Of a stretch of DNA of 64,000 nt, positions 57,658-64,000 are shown piece after piece (position 1 is the stretch's first letter; the number at the start of each line of letters is the position of its first letter). A model generated the notes under the pieces. It was not told where the DNA came from, ran no database searches, and saw only the letters and a program-made list of their open reading frames with translations. The translations under genes and the position numbers were made by a program. Source of the DNA: Levilactobacillus brevis ATCC 14869 = DSM 20054 (lineage in GTDB: Bacteria; Bacillota; Bacilli; Lactobacillales; Lactobacillaceae); the NCBI RefSeq assembly GCF_001433855.1, contig NZ_AZCP01000002.1:248001-312000 (forward strand), given 5' to 3'.

Positions 57658-58554
57658 ATGATGCTTAGCATTCAGCACATTAGCAAGGTTTTTGGCCCCG
57701 TCAAAGCGCTAAATGACATTTCATTTGACGTCCCACAAGGCCAAATTTTGGGCCTCATCGGGCAAAACGGTGCCGGTAAGTCCACAACCTTTCACAGCAT
57801 TTTAAACTTCATTCACTACGAGGGACAGATTCAGTGGCAGGGTCACGCCATCACAGCGACCGACTTCGATCAAATTGGCTATCTACCCGAAGAACGCAGT
57901 CTGATGACCAAGCTCACCATCGAACAGCAGATACTTTACTTGGCCCGTCTCAAAGGTCAATCTGCCAAAATCATTCGGCCACAGATTGATGACTGGTTGG
58001 CCCGCTTCGCCGTTAAGGGTACCCGGCGTAGTAAAATTAAAGACCTATCTAAGGGGAATCAACAAAAGGTGCAGTTAATCTGTACCTTGATCCATCACCC
58101 CCAACTGCTAATCTTGGATGAGCCCTTCAGTGGATTAGATCCCGTCAACGCTGATTTATTAAAACAGGCAATTCTCACCGCCAAACAAGCTGGCGCAGCG
58201 ATTATTTTCTCTAGCCACGATATGGAAAATGTCACGGCTCTATGTGATCAATTGGTGATGTTACGTAAGGGCAATATCGTCTTGCATGGAACGCTAGAAG
58301 ACGTCCGTAACCAATTCGGCAAGACCGAACTGTATGTCACGACGGACTGGACCTCTGAACGTTTAGCAACACTCCCACACGTTACACAAGTCACTTCACG
58401 ACACGCCAACCACTATCTTCTGCATCTAGATGACGCTAATGCTGGCCCCGCCATCTTTGACGCTTTGACACAAGGTCATTATATTGAAGAATTTAGCCAA
58501 CAGCCGCCAACCCTTGATGAAATTTTCCGTTTGAAAGTGGGGGAAGATCAATGA
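57658..58554 (+). CDS. ABC exporter ATP-binding protein (YhaQ/NatA type)
   Basis: ATPase of 298 residues: Walker A GQNGAGKST near 38, signature LSKGNQQK near 135 (SKG in place of SGG, as in YhaQ), Walker B LLILDEPFSGLDP near 157 and a C-terminal extension of about 80 residues. With the following permease it forms an ABC-2 type exporter, perhaps for sodium, a drug or a bacteriocin-like peptide. ATG 57658 or ATG 57661, with GGGGAG 5 or 8 bases upstream. Four-base overlap with the permease gene. Confidence 0.87.
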   Translation: MMLSIQHISKVFGPVKALNDISFDVPQGQILGLIGQNGAGKSTTFHSILNFIHYEGQIQWQGHAITATDFDQIGYLPEERSLMTKLTIEQQILYLARLKGQSAKIIRPQIDDWLARFAVKGTRRSKIKDLSKGNQQKVQLICTLIHHPQLLILDEPFSGLDPVNADLLKQAILTAKQAGAAIIFSSHDMENVTALCDQLVMLRKGNIVLHGTLEDVRNQFGKTELYVTTDWTSERLATLPHVTQVTSRHANHYLLHLDDANAGPAIFDALTQGHYIEEFSQQPPTLDEIFRLKVGEDQ

Positions 58555-59771
58555 AAAAGACATGGATTGTGACCCTCGAAACCTACTTACGCCAAATTAA
58601 ATCCTGGAGCTTTTTCTTCATGGTAATTAGCCCCTTCTTGATGATCGCTCTAACGGTAGGCATTAGCTACGTCAGTGCCGATAGCGCTGCCAGCAGTAAG
58701 CAAATCGCTGTGATTAGTGATTCGGCTACCCTACGTCAGAGTTACCTGAAACAGCATGCCACTGGCGTCAACCGTAAAATCACCCAACCAACGCAGGCAA
58801 AAAAAGCCATGCGGGAAAATCATTTGGCGGGTTACTTGACCCTTTCCACTACTACTGATCGGGTTCGCGCCGACTACCACGGCAACAATTCTCTTTCCAG
58901 TGGGACACAAGCTCAAGTACAAAACTTTCTCAGTCAGTACCAACAGGCGCAAAACTATCAAGATGCCAAATTGACGGCCAAGCAACAACGTTTGTTAGCT
59001 CGAACACCTGTCTTTAAGCAACATATTGCCACTAAGGCTGGCACGACTAACTTAACTCGAACCATCTCTTTTTGGATTTTAATTACCATGATCTATATCA
59101 TCCTTATCACCTATTCGTCGATCACGGCCCAGGAGATTGCTTCCGAAAAAGGCACGAAGATTATGGAAATCATCTTCTCCAGCACCACGGCAACGAGTTA
59201 TTTTGTTGGTAAAATTGCTGGGATCATGTTGGTTATTTTGACCCAAATTGGCATCTACCTACTAGGTGGTTGGGCCGGCTATTCCATTGCCGTGAACAAT
59301 GCCGCATTGAAGCCACTGTTGGCCGATAACCAGGCCCTCATTAATGGCGTTATCCATAACCTCTTTAATATCAACCTGCTCTTCTTGTTCTTAGGCGTTG
59401 TGATTTATACCATTCTCGCCGCTTACAGTGGCGCACTGGTCGCCAAAGCAGAAGATGCTTCCAAGGCTGCCCAACCGGTCGTTATGCTGAGTATGCTCGC
59501 TTTCTTTGCAGCCTTCCCTTTTCAAAATAACTTAGACGCCTTGGCGGTTAAGATTCTGTCGTACATTCCTTTCTTTTCGTCCTATTTCATGCCCATGCGG
59601 ATTATTAACAACACGGCCAATTGGGGTGAACAACTCATTTCACTGACTATCTTATTGGCTACAATCGGTCTCTTTGCCTTGTACGTGGGCCGTCAATATC
59701 AACGGCTCATGCTGCAAACGGATAGTCAAAATTTATGGCAACACTTACTCAAGCGACTTCGGCATCAGTAA
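58551..59771 (+). CDS. ABC-2 type permease (YhaP/NatB-like)
   Basis: Protein of 406 residues: first helix (about 20-38), a large outside loop (about 40-170) and five or six helices from about 173 to 385. SEKGTKIMEIIFSSTTATSYFVGKIAG is the ABC-2 landmark segment. It couples to the preceding ATPase by a four-base overlap (ATGA). The final 20 residues are basic. Substrate unknown. The stop is followed by a terminator that also contains the tRNA promoter. Confidence 0.87.
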   Translation: MKKTWIVTLETYLRQIKSWSFFFMVISPFLMIALTVGISYVSADSAASSKQIAVISDSATLRQSYLKQHATGVNRKITQPTQAKKAMRENHLAGYLTLSTTTDRVRADYHGNNSLSSGTQAQVQNFLSQYQQAQNYQDAKLTAKQQRLLARTPVFKQHIATKAGTTNLTRTISFWILITMIYIILITYSSITAQEIASEKGTKIMEIIFSSTTATSYFVGKIAGIMLVILTQIGIYLLGGWAGYSIAVNNAALKPLLADNQALINGVIHNLFNINLLFLFLGVVIYTILAAYSGALVAKAEDASKAAQPVVMLSMLAFFAAFPFQNNLDALAVKILSYIPFFSSYFMPMRIINNTANWGEQLISLTILLATIGLFALYVGRQYQRLMLQTDSQNLWQHLLKRLRHQ

Positions 59772-59779
59772 GCTGCCGA

Positions 59780-59829
59780 TTTACCCATTAACATTTAGCA
59801 GTAAAGTGCTATACTTAATGGGTAAGTTT
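59780..59829 (+). terminator. Terminator hairpin with the tRNA promoter inside
   Basis: TTTACCCATTAA pairs with TTAATGGGTAA, with an inner AGCA/TGCT stem, followed by GTTTT. It starts 9 bases after the permease stop and ends just before the tRNA. Confidence 0.65.
59788..59815 (+). promoter_or_regulatory. Promoter of tRNA-Ala
   Basis: TTAACA (59788-59793), 16-base spacer, TATACT (59810-59815), predicting a transcription start about 9 bases before the tRNA. Confidence 0.65.
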
Positions 59830-59830
59830 T

Positions 59831-59903
59831 GGGCCCTTAGCTCAGTTGGGAGAGCGCCTGCTTCGCATGCAGGAGGTCGTCGGTTCAAATCCGGTAGGGT
59901 CCA
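59831..59903 (+). tRNA. tRNA-Ala(CGC)
   Basis: Full cloverleaf: acceptor GGGCCCT/AGGGTCC with the alanine identity pair G3-T70, D stem GCTC/GAGC, anticodon stem CCTGC/GCAGG with loop TTCGCAT (anticodon CGC, reading GCG), and T arm GTCGG-TTCAAAT-CCGGT (last pair not Watson-Crick). Discriminator A73 is present; CCA is not encoded. This is the rarer alanine isoacceptor. Confidence 0.95.
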
Positions 59904-60234
59904 TTGGTGATATATCATAGGCGTCCATAAGCTTATCAAATCAACGTTTTTATTTTTTTAGTTTTTCATACAGACTCATAAAATGGCATTCAGTTTCTAA
60001 AATGGCATTTACTTTGGGTTCAAAATAAATAGCGGTGGTAGGGATTGAACTGTTAGCTTTCTGGCTAGCAGTTTTTATTTTATCTTTTTCCTCATAAAAA
60101 GAGACGCCTATAATAGACGTCCCTTGATGATTGAACTATTTTTTTGCTATTAATATCCTAGTACAGAAAAATATCTTTGACTGAATGTCTAAAACATTCC
60201 CTTAAGTAGCATAAGCCCTTTTGCTATACCAATC
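59904..60234. other. Gene-poor AT-rich stretch after the tRNA, possible integration scar
   Basis: 331 bases without a supported gene. It holds an exact 12-base direct repeat (TAAAATGGCATT at 59979-59990 and 59998-60009), a tRNA-like segment on the minus strand (GTTCAATCCCTACC, 60037-60050, with CTGCTAGCCAGAAAGC before it), and a terminator for the downstream minus-strand gene. These are the kinds of leftovers seen where an element once used a tRNA gene as attachment site; an element itself is not present. Confidence 0.35.
60095..60123 (-). terminator. Terminator candidate for the ThrE-like gene
   Basis: Minus strand GGGACGTCT, short loop, AGGCGTCTC with two wobbles, then TTTTTA. It is about 110 bases past the stop codon. 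Confidence 0.5.
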
Positions 60235-61584
60235 TTAATCAAAGTGGCGCCACTCGCGATCCAGAATAGCACGTGCGACAAACAGGCCAATTGGCAAAAA
60301 CATAATAATCAATACGGCCTTCGTTAGCCATAAGGCTCCCGTTCCAATTTCGTTGATACCGATGTTATAGATACCGCGATAGATGTATAATCCTGGCACC
60401 ATAATCACAATTGAAGGTACCGTCAAGGTTATTCGGGGAAACCCATTATAGTGGTTGACCAGTGAGGCAATCAGACCAGCTAACAGCGCGCCAAAGAATG
60501 CTGCCGCGGCTGGTGGCATCGTCGTTAACTGTACCAGTTCAAGCCGCAAAGTGTTAGCAACCGCCCCAATACAGCCGGCAACGATCGCCATTTTCTGTGA
60601 ACTATTAAACATCAACGAGAAGCCATACACCCCACAAAAGCTAGCGGGTAATCGTAATAATAACAGTAATAATGGCGATAATCCCAACGGAATGAAATTC
60701 TCAGGGTGATAATTGAAGAGTAACGCAACGAGCCAGCCGACTAAAGTCGCAACCGTGGTAATCGTTATCGCATAAGCTAGCCGCTCCAGCCCTGAGCGCA
60801 TATCTAGCTTAGAAATATCCAACATGCTGGTGATAAAGGGAAAGCCTGGAATAACGAAGAGCATGGCACCAATATATCCAGCTTCATGTTGGGCCGAAAC
60901 TTGGAATGCCACCTCTAAGATCCTAAAGCACGCCATGTACGTTAAACAAGCAATGGCGACCCCCACAGCAGTACTGGCCAGTGTCGTGATTTTTTGTTTG
61001 CCCATTTTGGCCCGAGTGAAGTTACCCAAGCCTGCGCCAACAAACGAGCATATCATCTCCGGCCAACCCCCGCCTAAGAGAAAAATAAAGGCGCCACAGG
61101 CCAATGCCGCAGCTGCTCCAGAAACAAAGGCCGAGTATTTTTTCGGTCGACTCTCAATCTTATCAATCAACTCATAGATCTCATCGACGGTTAGAAAGGA
61201 AAAGTCTTTTTGAAAATTCCCAACTAGTTCTTCTAAAATATTTAATTTATCTGTATTAACCCCCGTATTGGGCAGCGACAAGACCTGCGAATAGCTGCCT
61301 TGCCGGCTAAAACACGTAAAGGATAGTGAAATCAAACCAATATCGGCGGAACACGTTAAATTTAAACTCCGCGAAACCTTATCCATCGCATCACGAACTC
61401 GCCAAGCACCGGTTCCACATGAGAGCATGAGAATACCAATTCTTCCCACAATTGAGGCACGATCCTGCAAGGATGCCTCTCGCGCTGGGACCTGTTCATC
61501 TTTTACAAATGCCCCCCAAGGAATCTTCATATGATGTTGATTCGATAAATGAAAATCTAGGGCTTTTTCATCATTTTTCGTCAT
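60235..61584 (-). CDS. Threonine/serine exporter (ThrE) family protein, fused form
   Basis: Protein of 449 residues. The soluble N-terminus (about 45-150) and first helix set match the ThrE N-domain (GILMLSCGTGAWRVRDAM, CSADIGLISLSF), and a second set of helices from about 300 matches the ThrE_2 domain (FFGALLAGLIASLVNHYNGFPRITLTVPSIVIMVPGLYIYRGIYN). Both halves, often separate genes, are fused here. Export of threonine/serine is the family role; substrate not proven. ATG 61584 with GGAGAAGG 7 bases upstream. Confidence 0.86.
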   Translation of the reverse strand: MTKNDEKALDFHLSNQHHMKIPWGAFVKDEQVPAREASLQDRASIVGRIGILMLSCGTGAWRVRDAMDKVSRSLNLTCSADIGLISLSFTCFSRQGSYSQVLSLPNTGVNTDKLNILEELVGNFQKDFSFLTVDEIYELIDKIESRPKKYSAFVSGAAAALACGAFIFLLGGGWPEMICSFVGAGLGNFTRAKMGKQKITTLASTAVGVAIACLTYMACFRILEVAFQVSAQHEAGYIGAMLFVIPGFPFITSMLDISKLDMRSGLERLAYAITITTVATLVGWLVALLFNYHPENFIPLGLSPLLLLLLRLPASFCGVYGFSLMFNSSQKMAIVAGCIGAVANTLRLELVQLTTMPPAAAAFFGALLAGLIASLVNHYNGFPRITLTVPSIVIMVPGLYIYRGIYNIGINEIGTGALWLTKAVLIIMFLPIGLFVARAILDREWRHFD

Positions 61585-61686
61585 CTATGCCTTCTCCATT
61601 CGTTAAATATACCAAATATAGATTTATTATAGCCCAATTTTTATAGGCTAACCGAAGCTCATCTTGATTACTAGAATTATCTGAGC

Positions 61687-62553
61687 CTATTGCCGCGGTG
61701 TCTTTCCCATAGTGAAGACGCCTAAGCAACCATAACCGGTATGACTCGCAATTGTTGGCCCAATTGGCGTCACCATGAGTTTAAGTTTGGGAGAGGCCCC
61801 CTGAATTTGCTTTCGGACCATCTCGGCGGCTTCCCAGTCCCCACTGGTTGAGATTAGAACCGTCTGATCATCGGCCTGAATATCCGCTAGAATCATATCG
61901 GCTAACGTTTTAAACGCCCGAGAACTCGTTCTAACTTTCTTGATCACGCGTAGTTTGCCCTGGGCATCCACATCTAAAATAGGTTTTATATGCAACATAT
62001 CACCCAAGACTGCATCCCGCTTAGATAGGCGCCCGCCTTGATACAAGAATTTAAGATTGGCCACCGTAAAGAAATGGTGCACCTGCAAGCGACAAGCATT
62101 GAGCTGCGTCATCGCCTTGTCTAGTGATATCCCAGCCTGACGCAATTGGACGGCTTTAATGACTAATAAACCTTCCCCAGCACAAGCTGCCAAAGTATCC
62201 ACTATCATTAACTGGGCATCCGGATACTTTTCTAACAGAATATCTCGAGCCTGATTGGCACTATTAAATGACCCACTTAACCCCTTTGACATGCCGATAA
62301 AAACAATCGGTATGTGCTGTGCAATAATCCCTTCAAAAGCCGCGATGTACTCGCCGATGCTGATTTGTGAGGTCGTTGGATGCCCCCCATGCTTTAACGT
62401 GTCGTAAAAAGCTGCTGTGTTTTGTTGATTATAAAAATAGTCGCCAAACTGATGATCTTCAAGCTGCACAAAAGATCTGACGACCCCCACCTCATGCTGA
62501 TTTAAAAAAGCCTCCGGTAATCCGCATTCAGAATCCGTCATAATTTTATACAT
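61687..62553 (-). CDS. DegV family fatty-acid-binding protein
   Basis: Protein of 288 residues with typical DegV landmarks: MTDSECGLP at the start, TSQISIGEYIAAFE near 80, FIGMSKGLSGSFNSA near 95 and KFLYQGGRLSKRDAVLGDML near 165 (the usual G-R-I/L-S segment). It binds a fatty acid in the interdomain cleft, probably feeding a FakA-type kinase. Closer to the family norm than the first DegV at 6193-7083. ATG 62553 with GGAAGGCGAG upstream. It stands alone in this stretch. Confidence 0.87.
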   Translation of the reverse strand: MYKIMTDSECGLPEAFLNQHEVGVVRSFVQLEDHQFGDYFYNQQNTAAFYDTLKHGGHPTTSQISIGEYIAAFEGIIAQHIPIVFIGMSKGLSGSFNSANQARDILLEKYPDAQLMIVDTLAACAGEGLLVIKAVQLRQAGISLDKAMTQLNACRLQVHHFFTVANLKFLYQGGRLSKRDAVLGDMLHIKPILDVDAQGKLRVIKKVRTSSRAFKTLADMILADIQADDQTVLISTSGDWEAAEMVRKQIQGASPKLKLMVTPIGPTIASHTGYGCLGVFTMGKTPRQ

Positions 62554-62769
62554 ATCTCTCGCCTTCCTATCTGCTAGTGACGCCCAGCGTCCCCATAGCC
62601 TTCCATGTTTTCCTTTATACGCGTGCTCCTATAACTAAAACTATACACCCTCCCCCTAACTATTCGCTACCTCTTCACAATGAAGCACCATCCATGAAAC
62701 TCCCTGCACACTGGTGTATCATGAACTTATGTCATGGAATTCAAAATATTGAAAGAGCGAGGTAATTAC

Positions 62770-63576
62770 ATGGAAACGACACAATTAAGCAACGGCGTTA
62801 CCATCCCGATGTTAGGCTTCGGTACTTACTTAATTGACAGCAAGGACGTTCCAGCAGCAATAAAGACGGCCTTAGATGCCGGCTACCGGCATCTCGATTG
62901 CGCACACATTTACGGCAATGAACCAGCTGTTGGTGAAGCAATCAAGGCCTCTGGGATTGACCGCTCTGATCTGTTCATCACCTCCAAAGTTTGGAATGCC
63001 GATCAGGGATACGATAAGACCCTAGTCGCTTTTGACCAAACACTTAGCGACTTACAATTGGACTACCTGGACTTATACCTGATTCACTGGCCAAATGAAG
63101 ACGACTTCGAGTTAACTTTAGATACGTGGCGGGCGCTAGAAACTCTGTATCAACAAAAGAAAGTTCGCGCTATCGGTGTCTCTAACTTCTCTGAAGATCA
63201 ACTAAAACAGGTCTTTGAGATGGCAACCGTCAAACCTATGGTCAATCAAATCGAACGTCACCCATACAAAGTTCAGGCTGATTTAGGTCAATTTGATACG
63301 GATAACGATATCGTTAACGAGGGTTACTCACCAATTGGTCACGGTCATTTAATCCTCGAAGATCCCGTGATTACTAAGCTCGCAGAAAAGTACGGTAAGT
63401 CACCGGCACAAATTGTTTTGCGGTGGCAAATTGATACCGGGTTTGTCGTTTTTCCTAAGTCCTCAAAACCAGCTCGTGTTAAGGAAAACTTCGAAATCTC
63501 CGGCTTTAACTTAACCGCTGATGAAATTGCTGAAATTAACGGTCTAGATCAAGATAAACATTTAAACTACGATTAA
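62770..63576 (+). CDS. Aldo/keto reductase
   Basis: Protein of 268 residues with the AKR tetrad: Asp and Tyr in LDAGYRHLDCAHIYGNE, Lys in LFITSKVW, His in LYLIHWP. SNFSEDQL, VFPKSSKPARVKENFEIS and the NADP-binding tail are complete. Such enzymes reduce 2,5-diketo-D-gluconate, methylglyoxal or other carbonyls; substrate not determined. The start is ATG 62770 with AGG 8 bases upstream; the frame extends to 62734 without a site. Single gene followed by a terminator. Confidence 0.9.
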   Translation: METTQLSNGVTIPMLGFGTYLIDSKDVPAAIKTALDAGYRHLDCAHIYGNEPAVGEAIKASGIDRSDLFITSKVWNADQGYDKTLVAFDQTLSDLQLDYLDLYLIHWPNEDDFELTLDTWRALETLYQQKKVRAIGVSNFSEDQLKQVFEMATVKPMVNQIERHPYKVQADLGQFDTDNDIVNEGYSPIGHGHLILEDPVITKLAEKYGKSPAQIVLRWQIDTGFVVFPKSSKPARVKENFEISGFNLTADEIAEINGLDQDKHLNYD

Positions 63577-63609
63577 AGTTGATCGACATTAACCGCAACT
63601 AAAACTATT

Positions 63610-63646
63610 AAGGACTTCCGATTAATTGGTTCGGAAGTCCTTATTT
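63610..63646 (+). terminator. Terminator after the aldo/keto reductase
   Basis: AAGGACTTCCG, ten-base loop, CGGAAGTCCTT, then ATTTT. Confidence 0.9.
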
Positions 63647-63747
63647 TGATATCACCAGTTGGGGGCTTTTCTTCAGTTGCAGAGTCGCTAACTTCCCCCA
63701 ACTATGATTTAATACAACTAGCCATTTAACTGAGGAGATGACGGCCA

Positions 63748-64000
63748 TTGACAACCTGGCAAACCACTTGGGCTATCAATAAATATTGGCTGATGGCTCG
63801 ATCACAGCATCTATATAATCAAGGCCGAGCCTTAGCTAAAAATAACGCTTGGAACGCCGATAAACAACGAGCGTTCTCGCAATTGCTTGCGACTGCTAAC
63901 ACATTAACGCCCACAAAACAGACGCTAACCACGGCCTACCAACATGTCTGGGGGTATTTCAAGAAACGCTGTACCCCAGCAGAACGGGCCACCTATCTCC
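63748..64000 (+). CDS. DUF1722/YbgA-like protein, N-terminal part
   Basis: The first 84 codons only; the gene runs off the right edge. Start is TTG 63748 with GAGGAG 10 bases upstream; the ATG at 63738 leads to a stop. WAINKYWLMARSQHLYNQGR and TAYQHVWGYFKKRCTPAERA have the look of the helical DUF1722 domain, fused in other bacteria to photolyase or DUF523 proteins. The family call is tentative. Confidence 0.5.
   Translation, partial: MTTWQTTWAINKYWLMARSQHLYNQGRALAKNNAWNADKQRAFSQLLATANTLTPTKQTLTTAYQHVWGYFKKRCTPAERATYL

Noticed and set aside
1-64000. CRISPR array, prophage or insertion sequence
   Set aside because: No regular short repeats with spacers, no transposase, integrase or phage structural gene was seen.

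Overview
The window looks like a chromosomal segment of a low-to-mid GC Gram-positive lactic acid bacterium, most likely the Lactobacillaceae and perhaps the Levilactobacillus group. The reasons are a WxL surface-protein operon with an LPQTxE-type sorting signal, a lipoteichoic acid synthase, a bile-salt/penicillin-acylase-type hydrolase, a diacetyl/acetoin reductase with a cre-like site, DUF915 hydrolases, TPP and guanine riboswitches, and strong AGGAGG ribosome binding sites with frequent GTG/TTG starts. Organism identity is inference. No phage, plasmid, IS element or CRISPR array is visible.

Layout. 1-3.1 kb: start of a membrane-anchored protein, an ABC-F ATPase with a terminator in its leader, a VOC protein and a CPBP protease. 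3.2-10.3 kb: two paralogous three-gene ABC transporters of the TrpXYZ-like type on opposite strands, around a DegV gene. 10.4-16.6 kb: a five-gene WxL cell-surface operon. 16.6-24.2 kb: mostly single genes (dehydrogenase, TerC, serine hydrolase, glucosaminidase, YdcF, choloylglycine-hydrolase family, butA). 24.3-31.8 kb: an MMPL-type membrane protein, a PadR/MFS pair, a MerR regulator, a P60 peptidase and small enzymes. 32-39.4 kb: LTA synthase, ferredoxin reductase, a DUF915 hydrolase, PrsW and a nucleoside hydrolase. 39.4-43.3 kb: a cluster of two HAD phosphatases, a DUF915 hydrolase and an orphan PTS EIIC. 43.5-45.3 kb: regulator / GIY-YIG / chloramphenicol-acetyltransferase-like operon. 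45.3-47.7 kb: two D,D-carboxypeptidase paralogues. 47.8-51.4 kb: TPP riboswitch followed by ykoE-ykoD-ykoC-tenA. 51.4-55.9 kb: small genes, a repeat-containing unknown protein and an asparaginase. 55.9-59.8 kb: guanine riboswitch with pbuX, then an ABC exporter. 59.8-64 kb: tRNA-Ala(CGC), a gene-poor AT-rich stretch, a ThrE-type exporter, a second DegV, an aldo/keto reductase and a partial DUF1722-like gene.

Most striking observation. Both TrpXYZ-like transporter operons are preceded by what looks like classical ribosome-mediated transcription attenuation and not by a T-box. Each leader has a good promoter, a short ORF (one ending in a Phe-rich tail, one with a Trp codon three codons before the stop), a first RNA arm that abuts the stop codon, a chain of mutually exclusive helices, and an intrinsic terminator just before the first structural gene. 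The Phe-type leader can be read as a relay of consecutive alternative pairings (positions 5864-6178, minus strand), and the Trp-type leader (7339-7600, plus strand) follows the same logic. The permease of the Phe-leader operon carries an in-frame TGA, so that transporter may be decaying.
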